NCBI RefSeq assembly: GCF_010727325.1
Contig: NZ_AP022565.1
Location: 4,216,001 to 4,280,000, forward strand
Direction of reading: 5' to 3'
Length of the DNA: 64,000 bases
Origin: Mycolicibacterium alvei
Lineage (GTDB): Bacteria; Actinomycetota; Actinomycetes; Mycobacteriales; Mycobacteriaceae
The notes under the pieces were generated by a model. It saw only the letters and a list, made by a program, of their open reading frames with translations, had not been told where the DNA came from and did not search any database. This document shows, piece by piece, positions 9,251-17,743 of this stretch; the stretch's first letter is position 1, and every line of letters begins with the position of its first letter. Both the position numbers and the translations under genes were made by a program.

Positions 9251-9431
9251 GCACCAGCCTTGGAGGTGGCGCACGGCTGGCCGCGCGCGTTCCACGTCTC
9301 TTACCCCGCTCGACGCAAACATCATCAACGCACTCATGTACCTGGTCGCCGAGGATCACCTCCACCAGACGGCGGCCACGGGTCAGCGCCGTCGTATTCG
9401 ACGGCCCGCGCCCGCGCACAGGAGACCGGTC

Positions 9432-10481
9432 ATGAGCACCTACGGCCTGTCGGTTCTCGGCGCGGATTTGAAGTCACTGGCCCAGACCGCACACGCCGCC
9501 GATGCGGCCGGGTTCGACGCCGTATGGGCCTCGGAGTTCTACTCCCGGTCGGGTTCGATCTCCATGGCCGCGATGGCCAACTGCACACAGAACTGCCGGA
9601 TCGGTTCCTCCATTCTCTACGGCGTCGGCCGAAGCCCCCTGGTGCTGGCCACCGAGGCGCGTGATCTCGACGAACTCTCCAACGGACGGCTGGTGCTGGG
9701 CATCGGCAACGGCACCAAGCGGATGATGAGCGACTGGCACGGCGTGCCCGACACCTCCGCGCCCGCGCTGCGGATGGAAGAACTCGTGATGCTGCTGCGC
9801 CGGATATGGAACCTGCATGAAGGCCCGATCCATCACGAGGGTCGTTTTTACAGAATGAATCTCACGCCGACCGGCGACGTGGGACCCTCCAGCCGGCCGA
9901 TCCCGATCGTCACCGCCGGTGTCCGGCCTCGGATGTGCGAGGCGGCCGGGCGGGTGGCCGACGGGCTGGCCGGACATCCCCTGTTCACCACCACCTACGT
10001 CGAGGAGATCGTCCGGCCCGCTATCGCCAGGGGTGCCGCGCACACCGGCCGCGACCCCAATGACGTGGAAATCATTTCCATGGTGATGTGCGCCATCCAC
10101 GACGACGCCGAGGTCGCCAGGCGCGAACTGGCGCAGCAGATTGCGTTCTACTCCTCGGTCAAATCCTACGAGACGGTACTTGATGTGAACGGCTTCGCCA
10201 GCGAAGGCCGAACCATCCGGGAAGCATTCGCCCAGCGCGATTTCCCGGCGATGTTCGCCGCGGTGTCCGAGGAGATGATCGACACCATGGGCGTCGCGGG
10301 GACGGCACACGAGGTCCGTGAACAGCTGAGACGCTACGACGGCGTCCTCGACCACATCATGCTGTATTCACCATCGGTTGGCATCGCTCCCGAGCGCGTG
10401 CAGCAAAACCTCGACAGCATCATTCGGGAATGCTCGCCCGCCTCGATGTCGCCAGGGCAGTCCGGTCCACGTTCAATCTGA
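9432..10481 (+). CDS. LLM-class (luciferase-like) F420-type oxidoreductase
   Basis: TIM-barrel flavin/F420-dependent oxidoreductase of the bacterial luciferase superfamily, 349 residues. Features are the N-terminal AADAAGFDAVWASEFYSRSG, LVLATEARDLDELSNGRLVLGIGNG and RPIPIVTAGVRPRMCEAAGRVADG, typical of the mycobacterial LLM proteins that use F420. ATG 9432 was chosen over an upstream in-frame extension because AGGAG (9420-9424) lies 7 nt before it. The 180 nt between the thioesterase and this gene show no convincing gene. Its substrate is not evident; neighbouring thioesterases and a KstR-like regulator suggest lipid or terpenoid catabolism. Confidence 0.88.
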   Translation: MSTYGLSVLGADLKSLAQTAHAADAAGFDAVWASEFYSRSGSISMAAMANCTQNCRIGSSILYGVGRSPLVLATEARDLDELSNGRLVLGIGNGTKRMMSDWHGVPDTSAPALRMEELVMLLRRIWNLHEGPIHHEGRFYRMNLTPTGDVGPSSRPIPIVTAGVRPRMCEAAGRVADGLAGHPLFTTTYVEEIVRPAIARGAAHTGRDPNDVEIISMVMCAIHDDAEVARRELAQQIAFYSSVKSYETVLDVNGFASEGRTIREAFAQRDFPAMFAAVSEEMIDTMGVAGTAHEVREQLRRYDGVLDHIMLYSPSVGIAPERVQQNLDSIIRECSPASMSPGQSGPRSI

Positions 10482-10528
10482 TCCACGCATTGCCGCCGAA
10501 GTTGACCCGTCCCCGTCCGCGGTCGCAT

Positions 10529-10993
10529 TTAGTGCGTCTGTCGCGCCGACCCCGCCGACGGTTGTGCGGCGTTGTTGAGGATGTTGGCGTCGTCGCTGTC
10601 GGGGAGGTCGTGGCGGACCACGCGTACCCGCCCCCGGGGTAGGCATGCCATGTAGCCGTGGCGCTTGCCGTACAACTCCCATGCCGTTTCCTCGGAATCG
10701 GGGTCGACGTCGATGCTGTGTCCACGCGAGAACCTCAGGTGTAGCCCTCCATCGTCGCCGGACCAGGCCTGAGTGCACACCGCGCCGGCGAGGTTCAACA
10801 ACGGGCGTTCGTCAGTCGCGATCTTGAGTGGATCGATGCGTACCGCTTCTGCGGGATACGGGTCGACCGCAGGCAGTGTCAGCAGCAAGGGGCACGAGAT
10901 GACAATCTCGTTGTAGTCGTCCAGGTCCAGGACCAGGCCGTCGCGCACGGAGACGCGTTGCACGACACAATTTTCGATCCATTGGGTATACAT
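10529..10993 (-). CDS. DUF6188-family protein
   Basis: A 154-residue cytoplasmic protein, beginning MYTQWIENCVVQRVSV, with a central W-x-G-D-D-G-G-L-H-L-R-F strand and a C-terminus rich in Ser/Asp/Asn. It resembles the small mycobacterial family called DUF6188, whose function is unknown. The ATG has GGAGAG a few bases upstream. It lies immediately behind a perfect 17-bp palindrome (11052-11068), 59 nt upstream of its start, so it may be a target of the TetR regulator encoded just beyond. It converges with the LLM gene, 47 nt away. Confidence 0.7.
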   Translation of the reverse strand: MYTQWIENCVVQRVSVRDGLVLDLDDYNEIVISCPLLLTLPAVDPYPAEAVRIDPLKIATDERPLLNLAGAVCTQAWSGDDGGLHLRFSRGHSIDVDPDSEETAWELYGKRHGYMACLPRGRVRVVRHDLPDSDDANILNNAAQPSAGSARQTH

Positions 10994-11051
10994 GGCACTC
11001 TCCTTCGCCGCGTCATCGAGCCTCGCCCTAAGGGTACTTCAGGTAGCGCTG

Positions 11052-11068
11052 CGATACTACTAGTATCG
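11052..11068. promoter_or_regulatory. Perfect 17-bp palindrome, candidate operator
   Basis: CGATACTA-C-TAGTATCG is a perfect inverted repeat with a single central base. It lies directly downstream of the TetR stop and 59 nt upstream of the DUF6188 start, read on the minus strand. It shares ATACTA and CGATAC elements with the palindrome at 12264-12292, so the same TetR protein could bind both. Being adjacent to a stop it could also be a hairpin, but no U-run follows. Confidence 0.55.
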
Positions 11069-11740
11069 TTATGCGGTTTCCGCGGGTCGTGCGCGGCTGG
11101 TCACCACGCGCCGAGTGGCCAGGTCGATGCGTTCGCGAGTATCGGCGGCCGACGCTCGGTGGCCACAAAAGGCCACGAGGTTGGCCAGCCACACGTCGGA
11201 GATGATCGCGGCGATGTGTAAATCGGCTGGAGTCGGTTCGCCGCCCCTGAGCGTGCGGGCCAGCAGGGTCTGAATTTCGGCGGCGGCGCAGTCTAGTTCT
11301 GCGGCTGCCCGGGTGTCTGCAACGGCGAACGCTCGTGTCATGGCTGATGTCAGCCAGGGATCGCGCTGCCAGCGGTCATGTAGGTGTGTGGTGAGACGTT
11401 CGAGCCGTTCCAATGGCGTGCCGTCACCGCTAGCCCAGTCGTCAGCCGAGTCGAGTCGGCGAAACTCGCGCGATAGCGCCGCCACCAACAAGTTGGTCTT
11501 CGCCGGGAAGTGGCGGTAGAGCGTGCCGACGGCGATACCGGCCCGCTCGGCGACCGACCGCATCTGAACCGCCTCATAGCCACCTGACGTGGCCACGAGC
11601 AGGGCCGCGTCCAGAATCGCTTCCCGGCGCTGGGTGGATGAATGCGAGGCGGGCGCTACAGCGGTCCGCGTCCGGCCGCCGGCTGATTTTGCCTCCAGCG
11701 GTCGGGTTTTGCCATGGCTGCGAGAAAGGGGGAGCGTCAT
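11069..11740 (-). CDS. TetR-family regulator, KstR-like
   Basis: The N-terminal helix-turn-helix reads RREAILDAALLVATSGGYEAVQMRSVAERAGIAVGTLYRHFPAK across about residues 38-82, and the C-terminal part keeps HIAAIISDVWLANLVAF, which closely resembles KstR, the cholesterol-catabolism repressor of mycobacteria. The 35-residue N-terminal tail is longer than in KstR. Its ATG overlaps the stop of the thioesterase at 11737 (ATGA), so both are one minus-strand unit. KstR relatives bind acyl-CoA or CoA-linked steroid intermediates; a similar ligand is plausible here. It is a paralog-type protein, not necessarily KstR itself. Confidence 0.88.
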   Translation of the reverse strand: MTLPLSRSHGKTRPLEAKSAGGRTRTAVAPASHSSTQRREAILDAALLVATSGGYEAVQMRSVAERAGIAVGTLYRHFPAKTNLLVAALSREFRRLDSADDWASGDGTPLERLERLTTHLHDRWQRDPWLTSAMTRAFAVADTRAAAELDCAAAEIQTLLARTLRGGEPTPADLHIAAIISDVWLANLVAFCGHRASAADTRERIDLATRRVVTSRARPAETA

Positions 11741-12255
11741 GGTCGCCCGTCGTCGAGGCCGCCGTGACGTGAGAACTGTTCGAGAAGGCCGCCAAAAGCA
11801 CTGACGTCGCCGTGCGCAGCGAAGTGATCCTGGCTGACCGCGACAAATACCGCAGTGGCGGTGAAGCGGTTGGCCCCATCGGAATCAGTGCCCGTCGCCA
11901 TGACGTGCAGAGCCCGTCCTTCGCGGCACCGGATGTGGGCGGTGATCCTGTGGGGTTGATGCAGAGGTACCGGCCGCAGATACTCCACTGTCAGGCTGCG
12001 AGTCACCGCTGGTGTGCCGGCGATCCACAATGTGAATCCCAAGACGTCATCGCACGCCGCCGCAACTGCTCCGCCATGGGCCAGCCCAGGAGCCCCGATG
12101 TGGCGCTCGTCGAAAATCACGTCGGAGTACACCGCGTCGCCGCGGCGGTGCACCACCAACTGCAGTCCGTGGGGATTGTCGGGGCCGCAACCCATGCACG
12201 TTGTCGTGTGCGAAGGTAACCGCTTCGGCAGCGACGCGCTTTCCGGCACAATCAC
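11737..12255 (-). CDS. PaaI-type hotdog thioesterase
   Basis: 172-residue hotdog thioesterase-like protein with CMGCGPDNPHG, the helix motif GAPGLAHGGAVAAACDDVLG and the strand TVEYLRPVPLHQPHRI. It is clearly homologous to the protein at 8696-9250, down to the end phrase AVFVAVSQDHF versus GLFVVVTMAHF. GTG 12255 is the first codon; the TetR gene overlaps its stop. Expression probably starts in the 95-nt divergent region with the palindrome 12264-12292. Likely role: release of free acid from an acyl-CoA whose accumulation the co-encoded TetR senses (inference). Confidence 0.85.
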   Translation of the reverse strand: MIVPESASLPKRLPSHTTTCMGCGPDNPHGLQLVVHRRGDAVYSDVIFDERHIGAPGLAHGGAVAAACDDVLGFTLWIAGTPAVTRSLTVEYLRPVPLHQPHRITAHIRCREGRALHVMATGTDSDGANRFTATAVFVAVSQDHFAAHGDVSAFGGLLEQFSRHGGLDDGRP

Positions 12256-12263
12256 GCTCCAAT

Positions 12264-12292
12264 ACTATCGGTTTCGCTTCGATACCGTTAGT
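12264..12292. promoter_or_regulatory. 29-bp near-palindromic TetR operator in a divergent promoter
   Basis: ACTATCGGTTTCG (12264-12276), a 3-bp centre, and CGATACCGTTAGT (12280-12292) form 13-bp arms that match at 11 of 13 positions. It sits between the thioesterase start (12255, minus) and the TetR start (12351, plus), only 8 nt from the first. Its size and position are those of a TetR-family operator controlling both units. It does not match the KstR box as I know it (TnnAACnnGTTnnA). Confidence 0.7.
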
Positions 12293-12350
12293 ACCACACT
12301 GCTAGACTGCCAGGACAGCATCGCGTGAAATCGACCGCCGAGGTGAATGA

Positions 12351-13037
12351 GTGAGCGACAGTCAGCCAGCGCCGGTCCCTGACGATGACGTGGACCCGCG
12401 GCGAATCCGGTCTCGAAATCGACTGCTGGATGCAGCCGCGACCCTTCTGAGCACTGGCGGCGTGGAAGCCGTCACGATCGATGCCGTCACCAAAGCGTCC
12501 AAAGTGGCCAGAACCACGCTTTACCGCCATTTCCAAAGTTCGTCGCACCTGCTCGCAGCCACGTTCGAACGCTTGCTTCCCCAGGTGGCGACTCCGGTAC
12601 CGACCAGCGGCCCTCTGCGTGACCAGTTGATCGAATTGCTAAGCCGCCAAGCCGCTCTTTTCAACGACGCGCCACTGCATGTCACGACGCTGGCATGGCT
12701 GTCCCTTGGTCCCACCGGCCCGACGAACGAAGCCGATGATCGACACACATCCGGCGCGTTGCGGGCCCGAGTCGTCGACCAGTACCGGCAACCGTTCGAC
12801 GCCATACTCTCTAGCCCGACGGCGCAAGCCGAGTTGGAGAACTTCGACCGAGAACTGGCGCTGTGCCAACTGGTCGGCCCACTGGCGTTTGCCCGGATGA
12901 CCGGGATTCGCGGCATCACTCACGACGACTGCGAGAACCTCGTCGATGGCTTTCTCGCCGCCCACTGCAAGAGCGACGATGGCGAGACCAAGCGCGTGAA
13001 GGCCGCCAGTCTGCATGCAGGGCGACCGCTCGCATAG
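12351..13037 (+). CDS. TetR-family transcriptional regulator
   Basis: The first 75 residues contain RSRNRLLDAAATLLSTGGVEAVTIDAVTKASKVARTTLYRHF in pieces typical of TetR helix-turn-helix domains. The rest is a helical ligand-binding domain with no recognisable specificity; the C-terminal ~25 residues are polar and look unstructured. The chosen start is GTG 12351 (MSDSQPAP), which places the HTH normally. It is transcribed away from the thioesterase/KstR-like unit across the shared palindrome, so either regulator could be the one that binds it. Confidence 0.85.
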   Translation: MSDSQPAPVPDDDVDPRRIRSRNRLLDAAATLLSTGGVEAVTIDAVTKASKVARTTLYRHFQSSSHLLAATFERLLPQVATPVPTSGPLRDQLIELLSRQAALFNDAPLHVTTLAWLSLGPTGPTNEADDRHTSGALRARVVDQYRQPFDAILSSPTAQAELENFDRELALCQLVGPLAFARMTGIRGITHDDCENLVDGFLAAHCKSDDGETKRVKAASLHAGRPLA

Positions 13038-13563
13038 CCCTCTAGCGGCAACGAGTTTCACTGCGCCCAGTCTGGCTGGTCTTCGAACTTTCCTCTGCAC
13101 TCCAGTCACGTCGGCGATGGCACCGGCGAAATGTTCGCCGTCACTCGCTAGGGGCCGTGCACGCAGATCGCAGGCATGCCCACGACGACTATGTCGGGCC
13201 AGGCGACGTGAACCGCCTCAGCGTTCGCAGTGCGGTTGCTCGCGTTGAGACCCCGTAGCACTTTCGTCAATGGCATTGCGGATCGATGCGTGTTTATCGT
13301 CCGACGAAAAGTGATCGTGCTGGCCCCAGAGTGCAAGAGGTGTGTCGGAATTGGAGGAACTGGCTGGCAGGGATGGCTTGGTGGCAAGCGGGGCGGGTTA
13401 CTCGGCAGTGACGACAGCGGCCGGGGCGCGCCATCGGAAGTGACGCTGAGCGACGCGCGGAACTGAGACGAATGTGGCTGTGGTCGTGGACGAAACCTCG
13501 TGTTGCTTCGTAGGTTGTCGACATGACTGGATAGTGCCCCTTGGGGTGGTGGACTTCGGATCG
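13038..13563. other. 526-nt stretch without a recognisable gene
   Basis: This spacer between the TetR gene and the IS256-type element shows no convincing coding sequence on either strand. Short open frames exist on the minus strand but have implausible composition. It may hold debris from earlier insertions, since it abuts an IS end. Confidence 0.5.
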
Positions 13564-14923
13564 GCGTGGGTTCACGCGTGGTGATCAACGAGTCGTGGTG
13601 AATGCTAGGCGATTTGGCGTTGTTCGGGAACCGGTTCGGTCTCTGTTTGGGCGGCGGCGTGTTTGGCGGCGATGACTTTGCGCAGTTCAGCCATGGAGAC
13701 CTCGGATAGGTAGCGGCGGGTGACTTGCCATTCGTCGTGGGCTTCGATGACCACGGCGGTGGCCAACCGCAGGAATGCTGCGGGGTTGGGGAAGATTTCC
13801 ACGACATCGGCGCGGCGTTTGATCTCCTTGTTGAGGCGTTCGATGGGGTTGTTCGACCAGATCTTTTGCCAGTGTCCGCGTGGGAACGCCGTGAACGCCA
13901 GCACGTCAGTTTTCGCTTCGTCCATCATTGTGGCCACTTTCGGGAAGCTCGACGACAGCGTGTCGGCGACCTGGTCCCATTGGGCGGCGACGTCGGCGGG
14001 GTCGGTGTGGGCGAAGATGGTCTTGACCGCCGCGGTCACCGCCGGGGCGTGTTTGGCGGCCACCGCGCCGTGCAGGTTGCGCATGAAATGGACCCGGCAC
14101 CGCTGCCAGGAGGATCCGGCGAACTGCTGGGCGACGGCGGCCTTGAGCCCGGCGTGGGCATCGGAGATCACCAGGTGCACCCGGCCAACCCGCGGGCCTT
14201 GAGGGAAGCCAGGAACTCCCGCCAGAACTCGAAGGACTCGCTGTCACCAACGGCGGTGCCCAGCACCTCGCGGGTGCCGTCGATGGACACCCCGGTGGCC
14301 ACCACCAAAGCGTGGGATACCACATGAGCCCCGATACGGACCTTGCAGAACGTCGCGTCGCAGAAGACGTACGGGAACTGGGTGTGGGTCAGGTTGCGGG
14401 TGCGAAAGGCCTCGATCTCCTTGTCTAGGCCGGCGCAGATGCGTGAGACCTCCGACTTCGAGACCCCCGAACCGACACCGAGCGCTGCGACGAGGTCATC
14501 GACGTTGCGGGTCGACACCCCGTGCACGTAGGCCTCCATGATCACCGCGTGCAAGGCCTTGTCGATACGGCGTCGCCGCTCGAGCAGCGACGGGAAGAAC
14601 GATCCGGCCCGCAGTTTGGGGATCTGGACTTCGATATCCCCGGCGGTGGTCGACACCGTCTTGGGACGGTGCCCGTTGCGATGCGTACTGCGATCGCCGC
14701 TGCGTTCGTAGCGGCCGGCGCCGATCGCCTCGGTGGCCTCGGCCTCGATCAACGCCTGCAGCCCGGCGCGGATCAGCTCGGCGAACACCGCCCCGGCATC
14801 AGCGGACTTGAGCGCATCGAGCTGGGCGAGCAAGGCAGAATGGTCCTGGGTCATCGCGTGGTGCGTCCTTTGCTTGAGTCACTTTGGTCGGTAACTCAAT
14901 GACCACTACGCGATGCCCCACCC
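13564..14923 (-). mobile_element. IS256-family insertion sequence
   Basis: About 1.36 kb, the usual size for the family, with a minus-strand transposase. The ends 13564-13593 and 14894-14923 form an imperfect inverted repeat that agrees at roughly two thirds of 30 positions, including ..CGCGT.GTG.TCA..GAGT. Outer limits are uncertain by several bases because the match fades and I see no clear target duplication. The right end lies about 80 nt before the gene at 15007, so the insertion probably replaced that gene's upstream region. Confidence 0.75.
13605..14854 (-). pseudogene. IS256-family transposase (mutator type), one-base frameshift
   Basis: DDE transposase broken into two frames. The upstream part (14854-14168) carries the first catalytic Asp in VFCDATFCKVRIG; the downstream part (14180 leftward) carries the second in LVISDAHAGLK and the Glu in NNPIERLNKEIKRR. 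The break falls where intact relatives read GLAGV-LVISDAH: here the first frame ends GLAGCTW-stop. A run CCC at 14180-14182 where four C would restore the frame points to a single-base deletion. IS256-family elements do not normally use programmed frameshifting, so the copy is probably dead, unless this is a sequencing error in a homopolymer. Confidence 0.85.
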
Positions 14924-15006
14924 CAAAGCCCTCAACGACACACCGAACAGAGTCCGGCCGGGTCAGCCTCAGGCCCGAAACCCCACCACCCCAGGGGACT
15001 TACCCC

Positions 15007-15804
15007 ATGACTGCTGTGTCGAAACTGGAGGCGCGTCGTCGCGCCGTCGAGGCGCAACGCCGAGCGAACGAAGTGCGAGCGCAGCAGGACCGTGCCAACG
15101 CCGATGACGCGACCGCCGTTCGGGCGTTGATCGGACGCCTGCAGGATGTGGACGAATGGCAGGCCCGTCGCGTCGCGCAGTCTCGCCAGCAAGCGGAGGC
15201 GGAGGCGCAGCGCAGGCGCAGCCGCTATTACGCGGAAGCCTGTGCATCGATCAAGGACATGCGGGAACGTGGCGCGACGTTGGCGGCTATCGCCGAGCTG
15301 GTCGGTGTTGATGTCAGAGAGATACGCGCGCTGCTGCGCAGCAAGGCGGCGAAAGCCGTTAAGAAGCAACCGGCTGCGCGCGCTGATGCATGGCGCGACG
15401 CTCGTGTGGACACGGAGTGGCCGCGGTGCGTGCGATGCGATGTGTTGATGATGGATCCTGAAGACAGGCCACGTCGCGGACGCTGCCGGCTCTACTGCTC
15501 GGACACGTGTCGGCGCGACTCATCTGCTGCACGCATGGCTGCCGAGCGCCACGGAACGCCGATCCGCGTCGTCGAGGTGCCGAGGGCCGGTTCCGCGACC
15601 GACCTCGCCCTGACGCCTGAAGATTCACCGGCTCCTGTCCCTGTCAGCGCGCTCGACGCCGCAGACATTGCCTCCCGGGACGAGCGGGCGCTGTGCACGC
15701 TGCTAGCGAGGCTCACGGAACGGGCACGGCACAAGGACCTCGACCGAGCGACTCTGACGGCGGCGCGTGATCTCGCCAAAGCTGTTTATCCGTATCGCGC
15801 CTGA
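15007..15804 (+). CDS. Unknown protein, coiled-coil N-terminus and cysteine-rich centre
   Basis: 265 residues, not recognised. Residues 1-75 are an Arg/Ala/Gln/Glu-rich probable coiled coil; next comes a helical stretch with TLAAIAELVGVDVREIRALL that looks like a helix-turn-helix; then WPRCVRCDVLMMDP and YCSDTCRRDSS give two C-x2/4-C pairs about 23 residues apart, suggesting a small zinc-binding module. The C-terminus is Ala/Asp rich. ATG 15007 follows AGGGGAC. Its leader is mostly IS end sequence, so its native promoter is probably gone. HTH plus zinc module suggests DNA binding, perhaps linked to the neighbouring mobile element. Confidence 0.6.
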   Translation: MTAVSKLEARRRAVEAQRRANEVRAQQDRANADDATAVRALIGRLQDVDEWQARRVAQSRQQAEAEAQRRRSRYYAEACASIKDMRERGATLAAIAELVGVDVREIRALLRSKAAKAVKKQPAARADAWRDARVDTEWPRCVRCDVLMMDPEDRPRRGRCRLYCSDTCRRDSSAARMAAERHGTPIRVVEVPRAGSATDLALTPEDSPAPVPVSALDAADIASRDERALCTLLARLTERARHKDLDRATLTAARDLAKAVYPYRA

Positions 15805-16112
15805 ACGGCTCAGCAACCGTATCGATCATCTGGTCGTCAACGCCCGTTGTGCCCGCGTGATGCGCGCTGCGTAACCTGGGTCACGTGGCAGATAACCCGC
15901 CAGGCAATCGATGTGCGTCCTGCGCAACATCGGCATCGGCGTTGCCGAGCGCCCTAGGGCGGATCCGTCGCCAGTGAGCGCAGTCGCTCGTAACCTGCCT
16001 TCTGACTCCGCGATCCGGCCGGGAGCGGACCGCGGCGTGCTTCGATAGGTACGTGGGGCCACCCTGTCCGAAATCAGCTGTGCGATTGGTGAGGCGGACA
16101 CCCCGAGTGGGT
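15805..16112. other. 308-nt spacer without a recognisable gene
   Basis: Between the convergent unknown genes at 15007 and 16113 I see no convincing coding sequence, RNA gene or strong hairpin. A minus-strand frame stays open across it but its translation is not protein-like and no ribosome site precedes it. Confidence 0.5.
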
Positions 16113-16994
16113 CTATGCAAACCGTCCGCGCTCGAGAGTCGGCGCTTCGATGGGTACCGACGCGCGATAGAGTCGCACGGGGCATTTGTCGACCGTGAGG
16201 AAATGGATTGGTTCCCAAGTAATCCCGGCGGCGTTCAATGACTTCCGATGGGACTTCCATTCGTCGCGAAGCGGTTTCTTCTCCGACGGTCCGAAGCGGA
16301 CGTCTGTCAGCACGAGTAGTCGCACACGCTTCGGATACAGTGTGGTCCCCTCGACGATCTCCAAACGAAGCTGTTCGACGTCATCGCACCAGTCCTGCGA
16401 CTTCTTCGCCTTCGAAATGAGTTTGCGCAGAGCTTCGAATACCGGACCGGCAAGCGCATCGTGCACAGCAGGCCGGCCAAGTTTGCTGGCAAGGCGCTGT
16501 CCGAGAATGAGCTCGTCCTCAATCGAGGCGAACCCCACGACCGGTTCCTGCGCAGCGAGCAAACCCTTGCTGACCGGAACGATCGCGCGCAGGTCCACGG
16601 CCCAAACCGCTCCAGGAACCGGAGGCTCACTTAGCCAGACGTAGTCGGAGAGCTGATGGTCTTTGATCTGCTGGACCTTCTCCGTCGAAAAGACTGAGAT
16701 GTCGCGTACCGGGCATGCCTGCACCAGCGGATGCCGCATCCCGGGACCGCCCGCAATGTCGCAGGTCTGTGACACCACCGCGGCATACCCGCTGTCACTC
16801 AATGGTGCTGACCGAGCACGCACCTCACCCAACGCTCCATCGGCAGCGGGTTCTCCGGTTACAGGGTCGTCTACCCACGCTGGGACGATCCATGCGCCGC
16901 GATCCATCGGGAGAAGATGCCCTTGCCGCCACCGCTCCAGAGCGAGAAGCGTGTGCGGGGGCCATCGCTCCGGCAGGAGTCGATCAATAGTCAC
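16113..16994 (-). CDS. Unknown protein with SQTCD motif, last gene of a three-gene operon
   Basis: 293 residues, no signal peptide or membrane segment. Near residue 75 it reads YAAVVSQTCDIAGGPGMRHP, a strand followed by an S-Q-T-C-D motif that recurs in poorly characterised proteins near defence or mobile genes (from memory, not searched). The C-terminal half is basic with RLLVLTDVRFGPSEKK, IHFLTVDKCPVRLYRA and a KKSQDWCDD helix. It has no obvious nuclease motif. Its ATG overlaps the stop of the HTH gene (ATGA). The conserved cysteine and neighbouring Asp make an enzymatic role possible. Function unknown. Confidence 0.65.
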   Translation of the reverse strand: MTIDRLLPERWPPHTLLALERWRQGHLLPMDRGAWIVPAWVDDPVTGEPAADGALGEVRARSAPLSDSGYAAVVSQTCDIAGGPGMRHPLVQACPVRDISVFSTEKVQQIKDHQLSDYVWLSEPPVPGAVWAVDLRAIVPVSKGLLAAQEPVVGFASIEDELILGQRLASKLGRPAVHDALAGPVFEALRKLISKAKKSQDWCDDVEQLRLEIVEGTTLYPKRVRLLVLTDVRFGPSEKKPLRDEWKSHRKSLNAAGITWEPIHFLTVDKCPVRLYRASVPIEAPTLERGRFA

Positions 16995-17743
16995 CGGGCG
17001 AATCCGTCCTCGACGTTCTCGGTCACCACCGGACCACCGGTTCGAATGATCGGTGTCTCGACGTGTTCGGCGATCCCCTCGTATACCGAAGTGCCGATCT
17101 CTCGCCGAGGGAACGGCGTCCGATCCACAGCCAGGTCAACGAGGTCGTCGAACCGGCCGTCGAGTAGTGCGGAGGCTCGCTTCTTGTCGGCACGCAGCCA
17201 CCTGTTCATCGGCTGGTCCAGTGTGCTGCGGAGGTCGTCGACGGCGTCCGCCAACTCCCACAGTCCACCCAAGCTGGCTACACGGGGCCGGCTGGCGGGG
17301 GGCTTTGCCGCCCACGAGTGGAACGTGCGCTTGTTGATGCCGGTGGCCTTGAACATCTCCTTCTGCGTTAGGCCCAGTTCGGCTCGGATTCGTTCGAAGG
17401 CATCAAGAACATCGACCGTCTCGTCGACCTGTTGCTCGTCGGACAGCACCGTATCGATGAATGTATACGGCATCGTCAACCACAGCGCCGAGCCCGGAAG
17501 GTTCATCTGCCCGTCGAGACTCTTGAAAACTTCGACGCGAACCTGATCCCATCCGCACGGGTCGAGGGCTCCAGAGAAATGCGCGACGACATCCCGCAAC
17601 CCCGGCGATGAACTCATCTCCACGAACGTGCTGGACCAGAGTCCGTCCTCGCAAGGGGCCGGGTACAGGCCCTTTTGTGCTCGGGCCCAGGAAGGTGACC
17701 GGAGCACGCGGGAGCCGGTCGGCTGCTGCTCCATGATCGTCAT
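16991..17743 (-). CDS. HTH-domain protein, middle gene of the operon
   Basis: 250 residues. The start at ATG 17743 (MTIMEQQ) is fixed by its 4-nt overlap with the upstream stop; the frame is open further but that would lie inside the preceding gene. Residues 115-175 hold AFERIRAELGLTQKEMFKATGINKRTFHSWAAKP, an Xre-like helix-turn-helix, followed by helices (LWELADAVDDLRSTL) resembling the antitoxin-type Xre proteins whose second domain binds a partner. The N-terminal ~110 residues are unassigned. Likely roles are operon autorepressor and partner of one of its coupled neighbours. Confidence 0.72.
   Translation of the reverse strand: MTIMEQQPTGSRVLRSPSWARAQKGLYPAPCEDGLWSSTFVEMSSSPGLRDVVAHFSGALDPCGWDQVRVEVFKSLDGQMNLPGSALWLTMPYTFIDTVLSDEQQVDETVDVLDAFERIRAELGLTQKEMFKATGINKRTFHSWAAKPPASRPRVASLGGLWELADAVDDLRSTLDQPMNRWLRADKKRASALLDGRFDDLVDLAVDRTPFPRREIGTSVYEGIAEHVETPIIRTGGPVVTENVEDGFAR

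Noticed and set aside
9251..9431. Protein-like phrase (DANIINALMYLVAEDHLHQ) in frame before the LLM oxidoreductase
   Set aside because: Too short to assign, and the ribosome site at 9420-9424 fixes the LLM start; it may be a relic but cannot be supported.
12702..12740. Possible second tRNA-Pro attachment core, since CGAACGAAGC recurs here
   Set aside because: Only about ten bases match and they lie inside the TetR gene; a true core would include the T-arm sequence.
15826..16260. Minus-strand 144-codon frame after the SQTCD gene
   Set aside because: It overlaps the end of that gene in another frame, lacks a ribosome site and has implausible composition.
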